Of a DNA stretch of 64,000 bases, positions 48,189-59,500 are shown piece after piece. Below the pieces are notes generated by a model. It did no database searches and had not been told where the DNA came from. It worked only from the letters and a program-made list of their open reading frames with translations. Both the position numbers and the translations under genes were made by a program. This DNA comes from Morchella semilibera (lineage: Eukaryota > Ascomycota > Pezizomycetes > Pezizales > Morchellaceae): NCBI GenBank assembly GCA_009192285.1, contig WBVU01000015.1, forward strand, positions 558,001 to 622,000, read 5' to 3'. Each line of letters begins with the position of its first letter. Positions within the stretch are counted from its first letter, which is position 1.

Positions 48189-50397
48189 TTAATTAATCCT
48201 TGCGTTCATCGCCGCCGTTGCCTGCCCGACCTTTAGCAGGGCCCTCGGCGCGTCCTGCCAGGGCATAAAGACTTCAACCAGCTGCGAAATCAACACCATC
48301 AGTAACTTTAAACCCCCTAAAAACAAATAAAAGGGCACGAAAAATGAAACCCACCTGGATATGCGGCGCACTGCAAAACTTCTCATTCCTAAACAGATTC
48401 TCGAGCTCCGTTTTGGTCTTGACCTGGTACGAATCCGAGTGCTCAGGGTCTGCACTAAACAGTTGCAAGATTTCCTGGTGATTCCACGGCTGGATATCAT
48501 TATAAATTGCCTTCATCCCATGGATGATCCTCTCAATCGTATACCTAATCAATCAATCAATCAATTAGCGCCCAATCCCCTCCTCCAATAATTGCATCAC
48601 AGAATGTCACTCACCCCTTATTATTCAGCACAAAGATAATAGGCTTCAACCCGTGCCTGACCATCGTACTAATCTCCTGCACCGTCAACTGCAGTGATCC
48701 ATCACCCACAAACAAGATGACCCTCCTATTTGGGTTCACCTCCTTACATGCAAGGGCCGCGCCCTGCAGGGCGCCAACAGAGTACCCAATGGACCCCCAG
48801 AGTACCTGCGAGATCGCCGTAACGTCCTTCGGGAAGCGGGTCTCGAGGATACCAAAGGACGAGGTTCCCGTCTCGGTGATGACTACATCGCCGGCCTGTA
48901 GCCACTGCCCGACGCGCGGCCAGAAGTGGGCGTGGTTGATCTCGGAGGAGATAGACTCGTGCCGTGGGATCGTATTGGAGATCTCGGCGGTGGAGTGTTT
49001 TTGGATTTTGGTGTAGTCGAGGTTGTCGATGAGCTTCCGGATGACGGATTTCATCTGGATGCCGGGGAACTCGGAGTAGCGGATCTGGCAGGTCATTGGG
49101 GTCAGTTTTTCAAAGCTCCATGCAAAAAGGTGTAGGTGGAATCTTTACCTTCGTGTGGTCACTGTGGAACTCCACGGTATTCTTCTTTGTAACATGATAC
49201 GTGAATCCACCAGAGTTAAAATCACTCTGCATCCCACCGACATACAGGATCAGCTCTGCATCATCAACTCTCTGCCTAACATCATCCCTACTCGCGTCGC
49301 CGACATATACACCTCCAAACGGCGCACTCTCCTCATTAATCGCGCTCTTCCCCATAGGTGAAACAAACGCCGGCAGCTCCGTTCTTTCGATCAGCTCGTG
49401 CAGCTCATCCAGCACCCTATGTCTAATCGCGCACGCATCCGCAAGAATAATCGTATTCTTTGACTTATAGATCAGCTCCGTGATCTCCGCCACGACTTCA
49501 TCCTCCGTCTCTTCATTGTTCGGCGGGGCCGCGAGGTCTAGCGGTGTGTTGAGGCGGGATGCGGGCACGGTCTTGAACACCATGTCGGTGGGGAGGCCGA
49601 TGTAGACGGGGCGGGACTTGACCCAGCAGGTGCTGAGGACACGGTCGATCTCTTGGGCAGCTTTGGAGGGGTCGTCAAGCATGGTCTGCGCACAGGTGAT
49701 GTGCTCAGACATTTTTTCAAAGACGCGGAAGTCACCGTTGCCGAGGGTGTGGTGGAGGAGGAGGCCGCCGCGCTGGGAGGCGGTGTGTGGGACGCCGACG
49801 ATGTGGACGACGGGGACGTGCTCGCTGTAGGAGCCGGCAACCTGGTGGTTTGAGATACATGTTAGAACTGCGTGTTTGTGGTTATAGGTTGGAATTGGGG
49901 TGTGCTTACACCTGCGAGGGCAGATAATTCACCTATTATAGGAATTGAATCAGCTTTACTATCTTTTTGATAATCTTTCGGGAGGCCCAACTACTCACCA
50001 ACACCGAACGTAGTGACCAAAGCCGAGATACCCTTAATTCTTGCGTACCCATCGGCCGCATATGCTAGAAAGTTGCCAATGAGTGTCAATGATCATCTAC
50101 CAAACAGCCAAAATCTAAGACGAAAGCAATATGCATACCGGCATTGAGCTCGTTACAGTTTCCCACCCAGTACAAACCTGCATCTGGGAGGAGATCTAAC
50201 GCAGCAAGATTGAAATCACCCTAGAAATTTGACCCTAATAGTTAGAATATGCCCAATTGTCAAGAGAGAGATAGATGTGGTGTCAATGATCCGGGGGGGA
50301 GGGCGGGAAAGCGTACAGGAAGACCATGGACACCACGGACACCAAGCTCATACAGCCTCTTGAAGAGGTAGAGTCCGACACTGATCCCCTCAGGCAT
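48189..50397 (-). CDS. pdc: Pyruvate decarboxylase (ThDP-dependent)
   Basis: The enzyme converts pyruvate to acetaldehyde and CO2 in fermentative metabolism, using thiamine diphosphate and Mg2+, in the cytosol. Eight exons give 565 aa, normal for the family: 50397-50317, 50220-50139, 50064-49999, 49932-49910, 49841-49149, 49084-48615, 48544-48355 and 48281-48189. The first exons encode the N-terminal Pyr domain: [14 protein letters not shown], the ThDP glutamate in [16 protein letters not shown], and [13 protein letters not shown]. The C-terminal PP domain has the ThDP motif beginning [11 protein letters not shown] and ending NNKGYTIE. HHTLG supplies the HH pair. Exon 4 is only 23 nt (coding for ELSALAG); its boundaries are fixed by phase and protein continuity. 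The frame is intact. Indolepyruvate or phenylpyruvate decarboxylase is a less likely reading. Confidence 0.95.
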
Positions 50398-53300
50398 GGT
50401 TATTTGATGGATTTATTTGCTGATACAGCTAAATGGAAGCTAAAGAGTTGTTTTTGTTGTATTCGAAAGAACAAGGATGAACTCAAGTCCGTTTCAATTG
50501 AGTGACTGATTCTAGAAAGTAAACATACATCCAAGCGGAAAACCGAAGGCTCAAATACTCTCCCCTCTTGACCCCCGTCCCATCCATCTCATTCCATGTA
50601 TGCGGCCAGAGGCGTGTGGTGGAGGTGAACAACATCCCACAATCCATCCCACATCCCACATCCCACCGATAAACAATGACGCAACGACGTCGACAGGTAA
50701 CGGCTTGTTGCACCAGTCTGCCCCGGGCGCGCCGCACGTCAAAGCTGTTTACTAAACATGCATATTGGGAGAGATGGCCAGCCATATCTGCCTATCCTAA
50801 ACCCCCCCTACCCGGATACCCGACTGCACTTCGTTCCGTTCCACTCTCTCCTCCGTGGATGCCCGGCTGGACCTGGAACAACGGAGTCCCTTGAGTGCCA
50901 CTGGTGGTTAAGAAACAGCTGTTTTTTTTTTCTACCCAAGATGCACTGCCAAGGGCTGTTAATCCGAACCTTATGCTCTATTACATGTAGGTACTAGAGT
51001 TTGCTTTGCACAGCAGTTCAAGGATAGCAGTATCAAACATACGTTTTTCACATGATCTGTGCTCGCCGCACAGTCGCGTCTGTATGATCGAGATCTCAGA
51101 GCGTCACTGAATAGGTATATGCATTGAGTAGGGGTAAATACATGGAGAAGAGTGGAGTAGAGTGGTAAGTACATGTCGTAGGTAGAAACACGGACTGTAA
51201 CACAAAGTATCGCTCTCTGTAAGTACAGGTATGTAACAAGAGCAACGATCATCCGTCTGTCCGCTGCAATTGCGTGGTTTAACCTTTGTAGCATCATTGC
51301 TAGTAATCAACCCAAGCCTCTCTTTCTCTCTTTCTCCCCTCTCTCCCCTCTCTCCCTCTCTCCGTTCTGCTCAATCAATCAAAAAAAAAATATTTCTTCG
51401 AGAAGAATCATCTACCCATTCTCTCATCCCGAAAAACACCTGATTCCTGCAGCCTCGAATTCCAATTCCAAGTCCACAATCAATAACATGAGCCACAAGT
51501 CTTCGCTCAGGTTCCGTGATGTTTCCAAAATTGGAACTACAGGTAACTGGTAGCCAATCAGACCGCCCCCGCTCACGCAAGGAAGTAGAGCACTCTACTA
51601 CCGGGCCCATCCGAGGGGGGGAACAAAAAAAGTGGTGCCACATCTACACGTTTTGTTTTTCTAGGGCTACACGCATAGCCCCCCAATGGGTGTGTGCTTC
51701 TGAGCAAAAACATTTCCCAGGTCAACTTTGAAATCTCAGCTCTGTTGCCGGAAATAAAACTTTCCGGAACAATCCCTGCAATCCCGTGCCGACCCGTGAC
51801 TACGCAGCCGTTGTTTTCCCGAGAACTAACTCTAATCCCGAAACACTGTCTTTCGGCCCCGCCGGGAGTCCTCTCCTATCTATCTCCTACTTGAAACTGA
51901 AGCTCAGCACGGAGTCAAATCACCAGACACTGTGCCAAACACTCCCACTCCCTCATCCAGTCTGTTCTGGCCTCTATCAGGTACTAGTGTAATCTCTGTC
52001 CACATCCCGTCCGTTCTATCCCCGACTGTAAGGGCGGGAAAGAAGGAAAATCATCCAATCCCCAACTGTAAAGAAAGCCCTCAGAATATCAGATGCCACA
52101 ACACGAGCTCCGGGAATCTTACCTTAAGCCACACCGCCAAATCCAGCGCCGTACAGTGCACCGAGATAATCCGATCCGGAAAAACTCTCACCCTCATGAG
52201 ACATGAGCAGACCAAAGAAGGTGATGTGTGACCATCTAGATCTCAGATCCAATAGTTGGTGTTCCTGGGAGTTTAAACAAGCTATGGATCGACATACCTC
52301 TAATCGGAAATCCTCCTGTTAGCCGCATGGATTGAAAAGCCCTATGGAGATGACGCTGACATGGATGCATGAGATGATGCGTGCTTGTGGGCTGATTTTC
52401 TGAGGGAGCTGTTGAGAAGCTGGGTAGGGTAGCTGAGGGGGAAATTTATGCTCCGAGGAGCTTGAACTCTTCGAAGCTTTGGGCTCTCCCTCTCTTCACC
52501 TGAACACTCCTCTAGAAGAAACAGACTGTCTGTCAGTAGCTCTCCAATAGTGATTTTCAAGGGCTGGGAACTACAGGCCCACGACACCTTTATTATCGGG
52601 AAGAGCTCTGTAGATCTCTGTACTACACGCAAGTAACTTTCCACCGTTCAAGCCGTGCTGATAGTAGAATGTATCAGCGGATAGGGAGCAGCAGAGAGGT
52701 CAAACCCCCCATCGTACTAATTATTCTAACAGAAAAAGGCTCCATCCACAAAGAATAGCGCGAAGAGCTCAACCCAAGCTCACTCCCGACCGTTCCAGAG
52801 CCGCGATTTTATCATGACTTACCCAAAAATTCGACTCTTTATCAAAAGCTAACCTCCACGCAGCTACCAAAGGCAAGGGGCGTCTGCTGATCTAGCTCTG
52901 CTATGAGCGATCCTGCTGCCGCTTCTGTCGGCTCCACAGGTCATTAGTAAAAATTACAGTTGTTTATGGTGATGAGACGAAAAGGAGCAACGTTATAATA
53001 GTCTGCTCTCTTAGGCAAAATTAGGACTAATGCGAGGAACAGAAGTGATGATGATGGTTTCATTTTAGAAGTTCAGGAGCCTAACTGTTTATTATATATG
53101 CTGATCACAATCCGGACATGGTCTAGGCTTACAAGTGACATTGTGTGATCCTAGGGCGGCATAGCATAATGTAGAAGTGAATCTTTTATTTTTACCATGT
53201 GCATCAGTTAGATCTGTGGTCTTGAGGAGCTTTAGTATTAATGCACCGGGAGCCACGAGACCAGACAGAAACGTGACCTGGCATATCCCCCCAGATATGG

Positions 53301-56300
53301 AGTCCACTCCATCGTATGGATTATATAACCAGGTGTAGAAACATTAGGTATAGCAGAGGCCATGGCGTCGAAATTGGGCAAGGAGCAATGGAACAAAGAA
53401 AAAAAAGTTACCCGTCCAATTATCCCTCGTCTGGTAGTTAATTGCTGCCAGGTTTGAGACACCTGATCTTGCCAAACGAAGACCTAGTTTGTCAGTGCGT
53501 CAGGCGTAAGCCACATCTGAGTTGATTTCTTGGCAGCTCTAACAGACGAATTAGATTAGTTCCTATGCGACAGGCGAGCGGCGTGGCTTGTTGAATCATA
53601 GAAGATCACTCGAATGCCAAGGAAAGTGCCTAACACTGTAAATATTTGGTTACTCAAGTTTTGGAACTCACAGACACACAATAAAGTATGCGTTATATAA
53701 ATTGACCCTATGATCATAGTTCTACAAGCCTGTTACTCGTTACAGCTTGTGTAATTACACCCCAAGGCTATTCCAGTCGCGGGCACGTTGACTTTCAATA
53801 GCGGGGCAGACTCTCTAACAGAGGCTGTACCGGACATAGAAGCGCCGCTCATCCCAGAACATAGCCCTCACGAGCTCAACTCTCACTTTAGCTGGCTGCT
53901 ATTTAGGAGATCTAAAGATGTACCCGGCCAGCTAATCGGAAGCACCTCTATCTAGGCCCTGTTCTTCATGGCACTTTCATTCCTCCACCGAAACCCCCCC
54001 CCAGCACCGGCACAAACGCCACCTCGGGTGGGGGGAATATTTACCACAGAAGCTTCTGTTGCTATTCTCACTCTTTTTTGGCGTTATAGCCTCCTCCTAC
54101 TTGCCTAGGGCTTTCTCCTCTGTGGTCTCGAGGGTTCGCTGCAGGGGGAGGTTTGACAGTTTTTTCCTTTTTGATGTTCGAACAAATAAACAAACCAACC
54201 AAGCCCCGGTGTTTAGTTACTCAATACAAGTTACCTTCTATAACTCCATGGATAGCTCTGTCCGCAGGACCGGCCCCCGGGAGGGGGGGGGAGGTGGATC
54301 CTAGAAACTTTTCTTCACTGTTGTACATAGGGCGGGTCAAGCCTGATCGGTGCGGCTCGCAAGACCAATACCCCTCATCTCTCGCCTCAGAGTGTGCGTC
54401 TTGAGAGCATCGAGACAATCTGGGGGTGCGGGGGTGGTGGGGGTGGTGGGGTTTAGTGTAACTACTCATCCTTACGTGCTTCGATCTGCTCTGCGGATCA
54501 CAGTGAATCAGGTACTGCTTATTATGTGGCTCTGTACGTGAGGTGTGAGTGGATGTGTAATAGAATTTTCCGGCACGCCAAGGATGGCCGTGAAAGCACT
54601 GCGTACGGGGTTAAAATTTATTGTGGTGTTATTGACGGCACCGTGGCGTGGTCTAGTGGTAATACACTGGGCTTCGTCATATGACCACTTAACCGGTTCG
54701 AACCCGGGTGGGAGCAGTGGTGAGAATGCCCAATATGGTAGCGACGCTCTTGAGGGATGACACTCACACACATAAGTCTTTTGCTCCAGGATTTAATTCC
54801 TTTTTTTTTTAATTCAGCTTCCATAACGAAGGCCCCCAAATCCGGGATAAAACCGCCTCAACCCACCCCTCTATAGTTCAGTCAGGATTGTGTCCACCAC
54901 CATTCAGTGACGGGATACCCTCCGGCCACTCCATATTACGAGTGATGACCTGTGAGTCTACGAGTTTTTTTTTTTTTTGTTTACATCAGTAATCGTATCC
55001 AGCGTGAGTCTACGAGTGATCGATTGATCAATACTACACCAAGTGTCTTTAGGTTGCGGAAGCTGTGATGAGTGTTGAGTTCCCTTGCAAGTTATGCCTG
55101 CATTCGTCAAGTAAATCACGTGCACACAATCTGGGCACGGTGAGGATGTCTTCGCCATTTCAACTCTAGATCTGGAGCAGTATCATTTTAGAGAAAATAA
55201 AACTGGGCTACGTGCGCTGTTTCTCTTTGGTGGGGCCCGTCGATACCCAGTATCGATCCATCATCACTCTGTAAACGACAGTACCTGCGGGAGGATTATG
55301 CTAAGGACCAGCCTTGCATATACTGTATATGAGCAAGTACATACATCTTATCTGCTTCTTGGATCCGGTTTGATATGCTTTTGTGCCAAATCACCCTATT
55401 GTGTTAAACACATATGCATGTAGACCTGACTAAGGCCACTGCACATACATAAAACCAGTTGTAGCAAGATCATTAACGTGGTAATCGTTATTTCGATAGT
55501 GGAGGGATAAGCACCGCATACATGTAAGTATGTATGTACTTGAGTGCCCAAAGCCGTACCTCTATGGGGCCCAAAAAAGCCTTTGTTAAAACCACAGCTT
55601 GATACTGAACATGCTCTGAAGACGCAAAAAATAAACTCCTGGTCAGCTTTGGCTAAGGCTTATTCGGGGCTTATAGAAATATTGGTTCTGCTCCTCAAGT
55701 AGCTGCCCCACAAACGAGGAGGAACGCATAAAGGCCTGTGCTTCTGTGTGGGCGGTATATAGCATGAGGGCATATAACAAGCGTTAATGCCTAAACCGGT
55801 CGGTATTCCGTAATAGTGATAATTACTATTATATAGAAGGCCGGGGCCCAGGTCTTGGGTCGGGGGACTTGAGAGCGCATCCCGTATTTTGGGTATAGGT
55901 ATAAATTTATAATTACAGTCACGGAAAGGACAAATCTATATCTTACAAACGAAACGGTATTTACGCATCATATCGACGATACCCCTGGATATCCTGTTGA
56001 ATAAATCTCGAGGAGTGGGGTGAGAAAAACGGTCAAGAAATAGCGCAATGAAGACAAACATGATATTCATTCACGCTCGTCTACACCTCCATTCAGACCC
56101 TCTTCCGCTATCGTAAGTAAACTGTTACTCAAACCCTTCAACGCCATGTGAGATAAAAAAGGACAAATGAAACGAACGAGCGAGCGTGAAAAAAAAAGGA
56201 TTGAAATGTTGATACTCGAGAGAAGAATGCTAGCAAGAAAAGAGAAGGATATAAAGCTAGAAGTTGATAACCGCTTGACTGGTATAGAATTTGTTGGCCG

Positions 56301-56507
56301 TTTACCGATCAACGATAGCTTCTAGCATATTAAGAAGTGTGGGGTAAGGAAATGGATCTAGGCTTAGATCAAGAGTCAATAAAAATAATATAAAATGAAA
56401 ATAAATGAATGAATAAACTATGAAAACAATAGAAGTAGTAATCTCTGCCCGAACCGGTATCTATAGTGTAATAAAAGGGAAATTACGGCACATAGGCCCG
56501 AATAGGT
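50398..56507. other. 6-kb gene-free stretch with one SINE
   Basis: No convincing gene. Copies of the recurring 19-bp motif are at 53594-53612 and, degenerate and reversed, at 54939 and 55013. A CT tract is at 51320-51365. Frames at 53092-53462 overlap in two phases; one reads YNPYDGVDSISGGICQV but lacks a start and usable splice partners. The first 400 bp are the PDC promoter and the last few hundred the 3' flank of the kinase gene. Confidence 0.5.
54642..54815 (+). mobile_element. tRNA-derived SINE, copy 3
   Basis: The head begins CGTGGCGTGGTCTAGTGG with a perfect B-box GGTTCGAACCC (54694-54704). The shared body follows, with a short T-rich tail after TTTTGCT. Apart from the tail it is over 90% identical to copy 2 by eye across head and body. 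Upstream similarity to copies 1 and 2 is weak (GCCAAGGAT at about 54578). Confidence 0.85.
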
Positions 56508-59500
56508 TTACTCTGGTTTGATCTTTGCGTAAAGACTTGTTTCAAGGAAGTTAAAGTTCGGGTCCAGCGAACAGAATTCATGCTCATTCAGCAGTGTTGC
56601 AGCAGTAGGTCTCTCAGAGGGTTCACTAAAAAAGAAGCTGTTAGTACTCTACTTGCCCATCTAGAGATTGAAAAGACTTACATGGTATGACAATCCGCCA
56701 AAAATCCAATCGCACTTGGAGAGACGACCTCAGAGACATCCTCGGGAATTGGTGGCGGCTGCCTTTCGCTACCAAGCTTGTAAATAGCACCGATAACTTC
56801 CTCCTTGCTCCATGGTCTGCGACCAGCAAACATCTCGAGTACCACACATCCGAGCGACCAGATATCAATCTTGGCACTATAGCCTTGTTTCTCGGGTCTG
56901 ATAACCTCAGGCGCCATCCAGAAGACTGATCCTTGCATGGAGTTACCGGGATCATCACCATAAATGTTATCTAGCACTCGAATGTCAGCGAAAGTATCAA
57001 GAATCAAGAAATGATTCATAGCTTACCACTCTTCTTCGAAATACCAAAATCTGAAATCTTGCAAGTACCGTCAATATCAAGCAAAATGTTATCAGCCTTC
57101 AAATCTCTATGTAAGATACCCTCACGATGTAAGTATTCCAATCCGCTTAGAGTCTGCCTCGTCAAGCTCCTAACTACTGGTTCTTCGAAACGACCATGTT
57201 TCCTCAAACAGCTTCCTACACTACCACCAGATATATATTCGAGGAAGATACTCATTTGCAGGTCCCTTCTCTCACACCCAAGATACTGGACGATATTGAC
57301 ATGGTCAAGATGCTGCATGGTGTCGATTTCCTGATTAAGCGCAGCTATCATTTCCTTCTGGCGTTCAGATTCACCTGGTGATACATGTCTTGACACCTCG
57401 ACTTGTTTCACTGCCAAGAACTCTCCTGTGGTCGCGTTCATTCCAAGATAGACTCTTCCGTAAGTTCCCTTCCCAATCAGTTGACCCTTGAACCATTTAA
57501 AGGTAGCTTGACGCTTAATTCCTCCAAGCGGCTGCTGCATTTGTTGAGGCTGTTGGACCTGCAATTGCTGCTGCATCGCTCCCCGCTTCCCTTCACCAGG
57601 CTTAACCTCAATAAGCTTTGCACCAAACAATTTCGTGCTCTTACGGCGCAAAATATCGCCGTTTTTGATGCCTTGAATATTTGGATTTGTGTATCGCTTC
57701 CTCTGTTCATGTGCTCCCTTAGCAACTTCACGAATCGACTTCATTCTACCAAGTTGTGAGCGACCAAGACTCCGCTGTGCAACAGCCGGTACTACCCGCT
57801 TAATTGCTGGAGAGTCAGATGAAGTAGGTACAGAATCAGACGATGTGCCCTCCACTAGTGTAGACGAGGACGCAGGAGTATCTGTTAATTGGTATATCTT
57901 TGGCTCATTCTCTGTAACTACAACCGGAGATGCGGGCGGTGAAGTAGTGACAGTCTCATCGATAATTGGCTGATCAAGATCAAGATTAGGGAAGAACTCA
58001 TCAAGGTTGTTAATAAGCGCTTCTGGAGGAGGGCGCGACGCCCAATTGTCCTTTGAATTGAAAGAATCTTGACGACCAATACGCATAAGATCCGCTGGCG
58101 ATTGCGCAACGGCAGATTGAGGAGCCGACCAAGGGTTTTGGAATCCAGCTGGCGAATTTAGTCCCTGCTTATCATCGCCTTCCTCAAACTCGGGTGTAGG
58201 TGGTGATTGTGCCGTTGTCGCACTACCTGATGCTGTCGCTGTGGCCGAAGTATTCGGGGTTGGTTTGAATGATACATTCTTGGTCGAAAGCGTTAAAGTA
58301 GGCTTCGGAGAATCCAGTTGTCTTTCGGGAATCGGCTCAGCTTCTGGAACTTCCACCTTAGGTTGTTTTGTCTGCCTCAAAGGTTTGGCAAACAATCCGT
58401 CATCACTGTCATCCTTATCGTCATCTTGTTCACCAGTTGCCCCAAACCCATCGCCATCAAAATGAACTTCATTCTCTCTGAAAGGAATTTCCCCATCAGT
58501 CCCAAACACCGGTTTCCGAGTACTGGGCGGAGCGTCCCCGCCAATACCAAAGCTCATCTCAAGAGATTGTTGCCGTGGGACTTCCGGAATGTGCAATGTG
58601 AGCTTCCCAGGGCCAGCTCCTGCTTCTGGTTCGTAGTCAGGTTCATTGAACAATTGGTTTCCTTTGCCCCATGTAAAGCCGGGGCTAATTGGGGTCCCAC
58701 CTGAGCGAGGGCTGCTTGAGCTTGACTCTCCAAAATTAACTGTAGCCATTGCACGTTGTGGTCCCGAAGGCTCATTAACTCCTGTTTGATGCTGCTGGCT
58801 TGGTTGATTGGGATATGTGGGTAGTGAGACTGTAGATGCGGATGGTACAGGATCCCTCGTCAATTCTCTAGGGACACCAGGAATCGGTGTTTTGGTAATA
58901 CCAGCCCCCATCAAACCCCCTGAAAGTAGAGAGGCTAGAGCGCCTCCAGGACTACCAGTGATCGCTGGGAATCCACTCTGCACTCCAAAGTCAGGGTGCC
59001 GCATCTGTGGTACGGCCTTCCTCTTTGTTCCGACCTCTGACATTTCCTGCCCCTTCCGTCGTCGCACGCTCACTCTTCTTGGCACAACCGGGTACTCAAC
59101 GTGAGTGCGCTCTTCTGCGTTCCAGCTAGCATTACTCTTCGTCGAGTCGCGTCTAGTCAGAGAAACTACCGAGTTACGCGCGGAGGCACCTGCCGGTGGT
59201 GGTGGCGGCCTCCTCTGTGGGATCAATGGCTCAAACTGCTTATCCTCATATGGCGATGATCTTGGGTTATCGAAATCAACCACTCCCCTACCTGCATAGG
59301 GCGCAGTCTGGATCTTAACGAAACCAGGGTTCCTCTCCCGCTCAAACCCTTTGTGTTGCACCTGCCCAGCCCTGCGGCTTTGGGCTGCAGCCTCCAACTG
59401 TGAAGTGCCTGCAGAACCCTTGTGAGAGCCATTGGGGAAAGAGTTGAAAGACCCACCCTGTGCTGAACCTTGGGGAAAGAAAAGCTCGTCCTGACGTGCC

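Noticed and set aside
53090-53462. Two overlapping minus-strand frames with plausible composition (YNPYDGVDSISGG ... CKPRPCPDC)
   Set aside because: No ATG in the better frame, no splice arrangement that stays open, no known motif.
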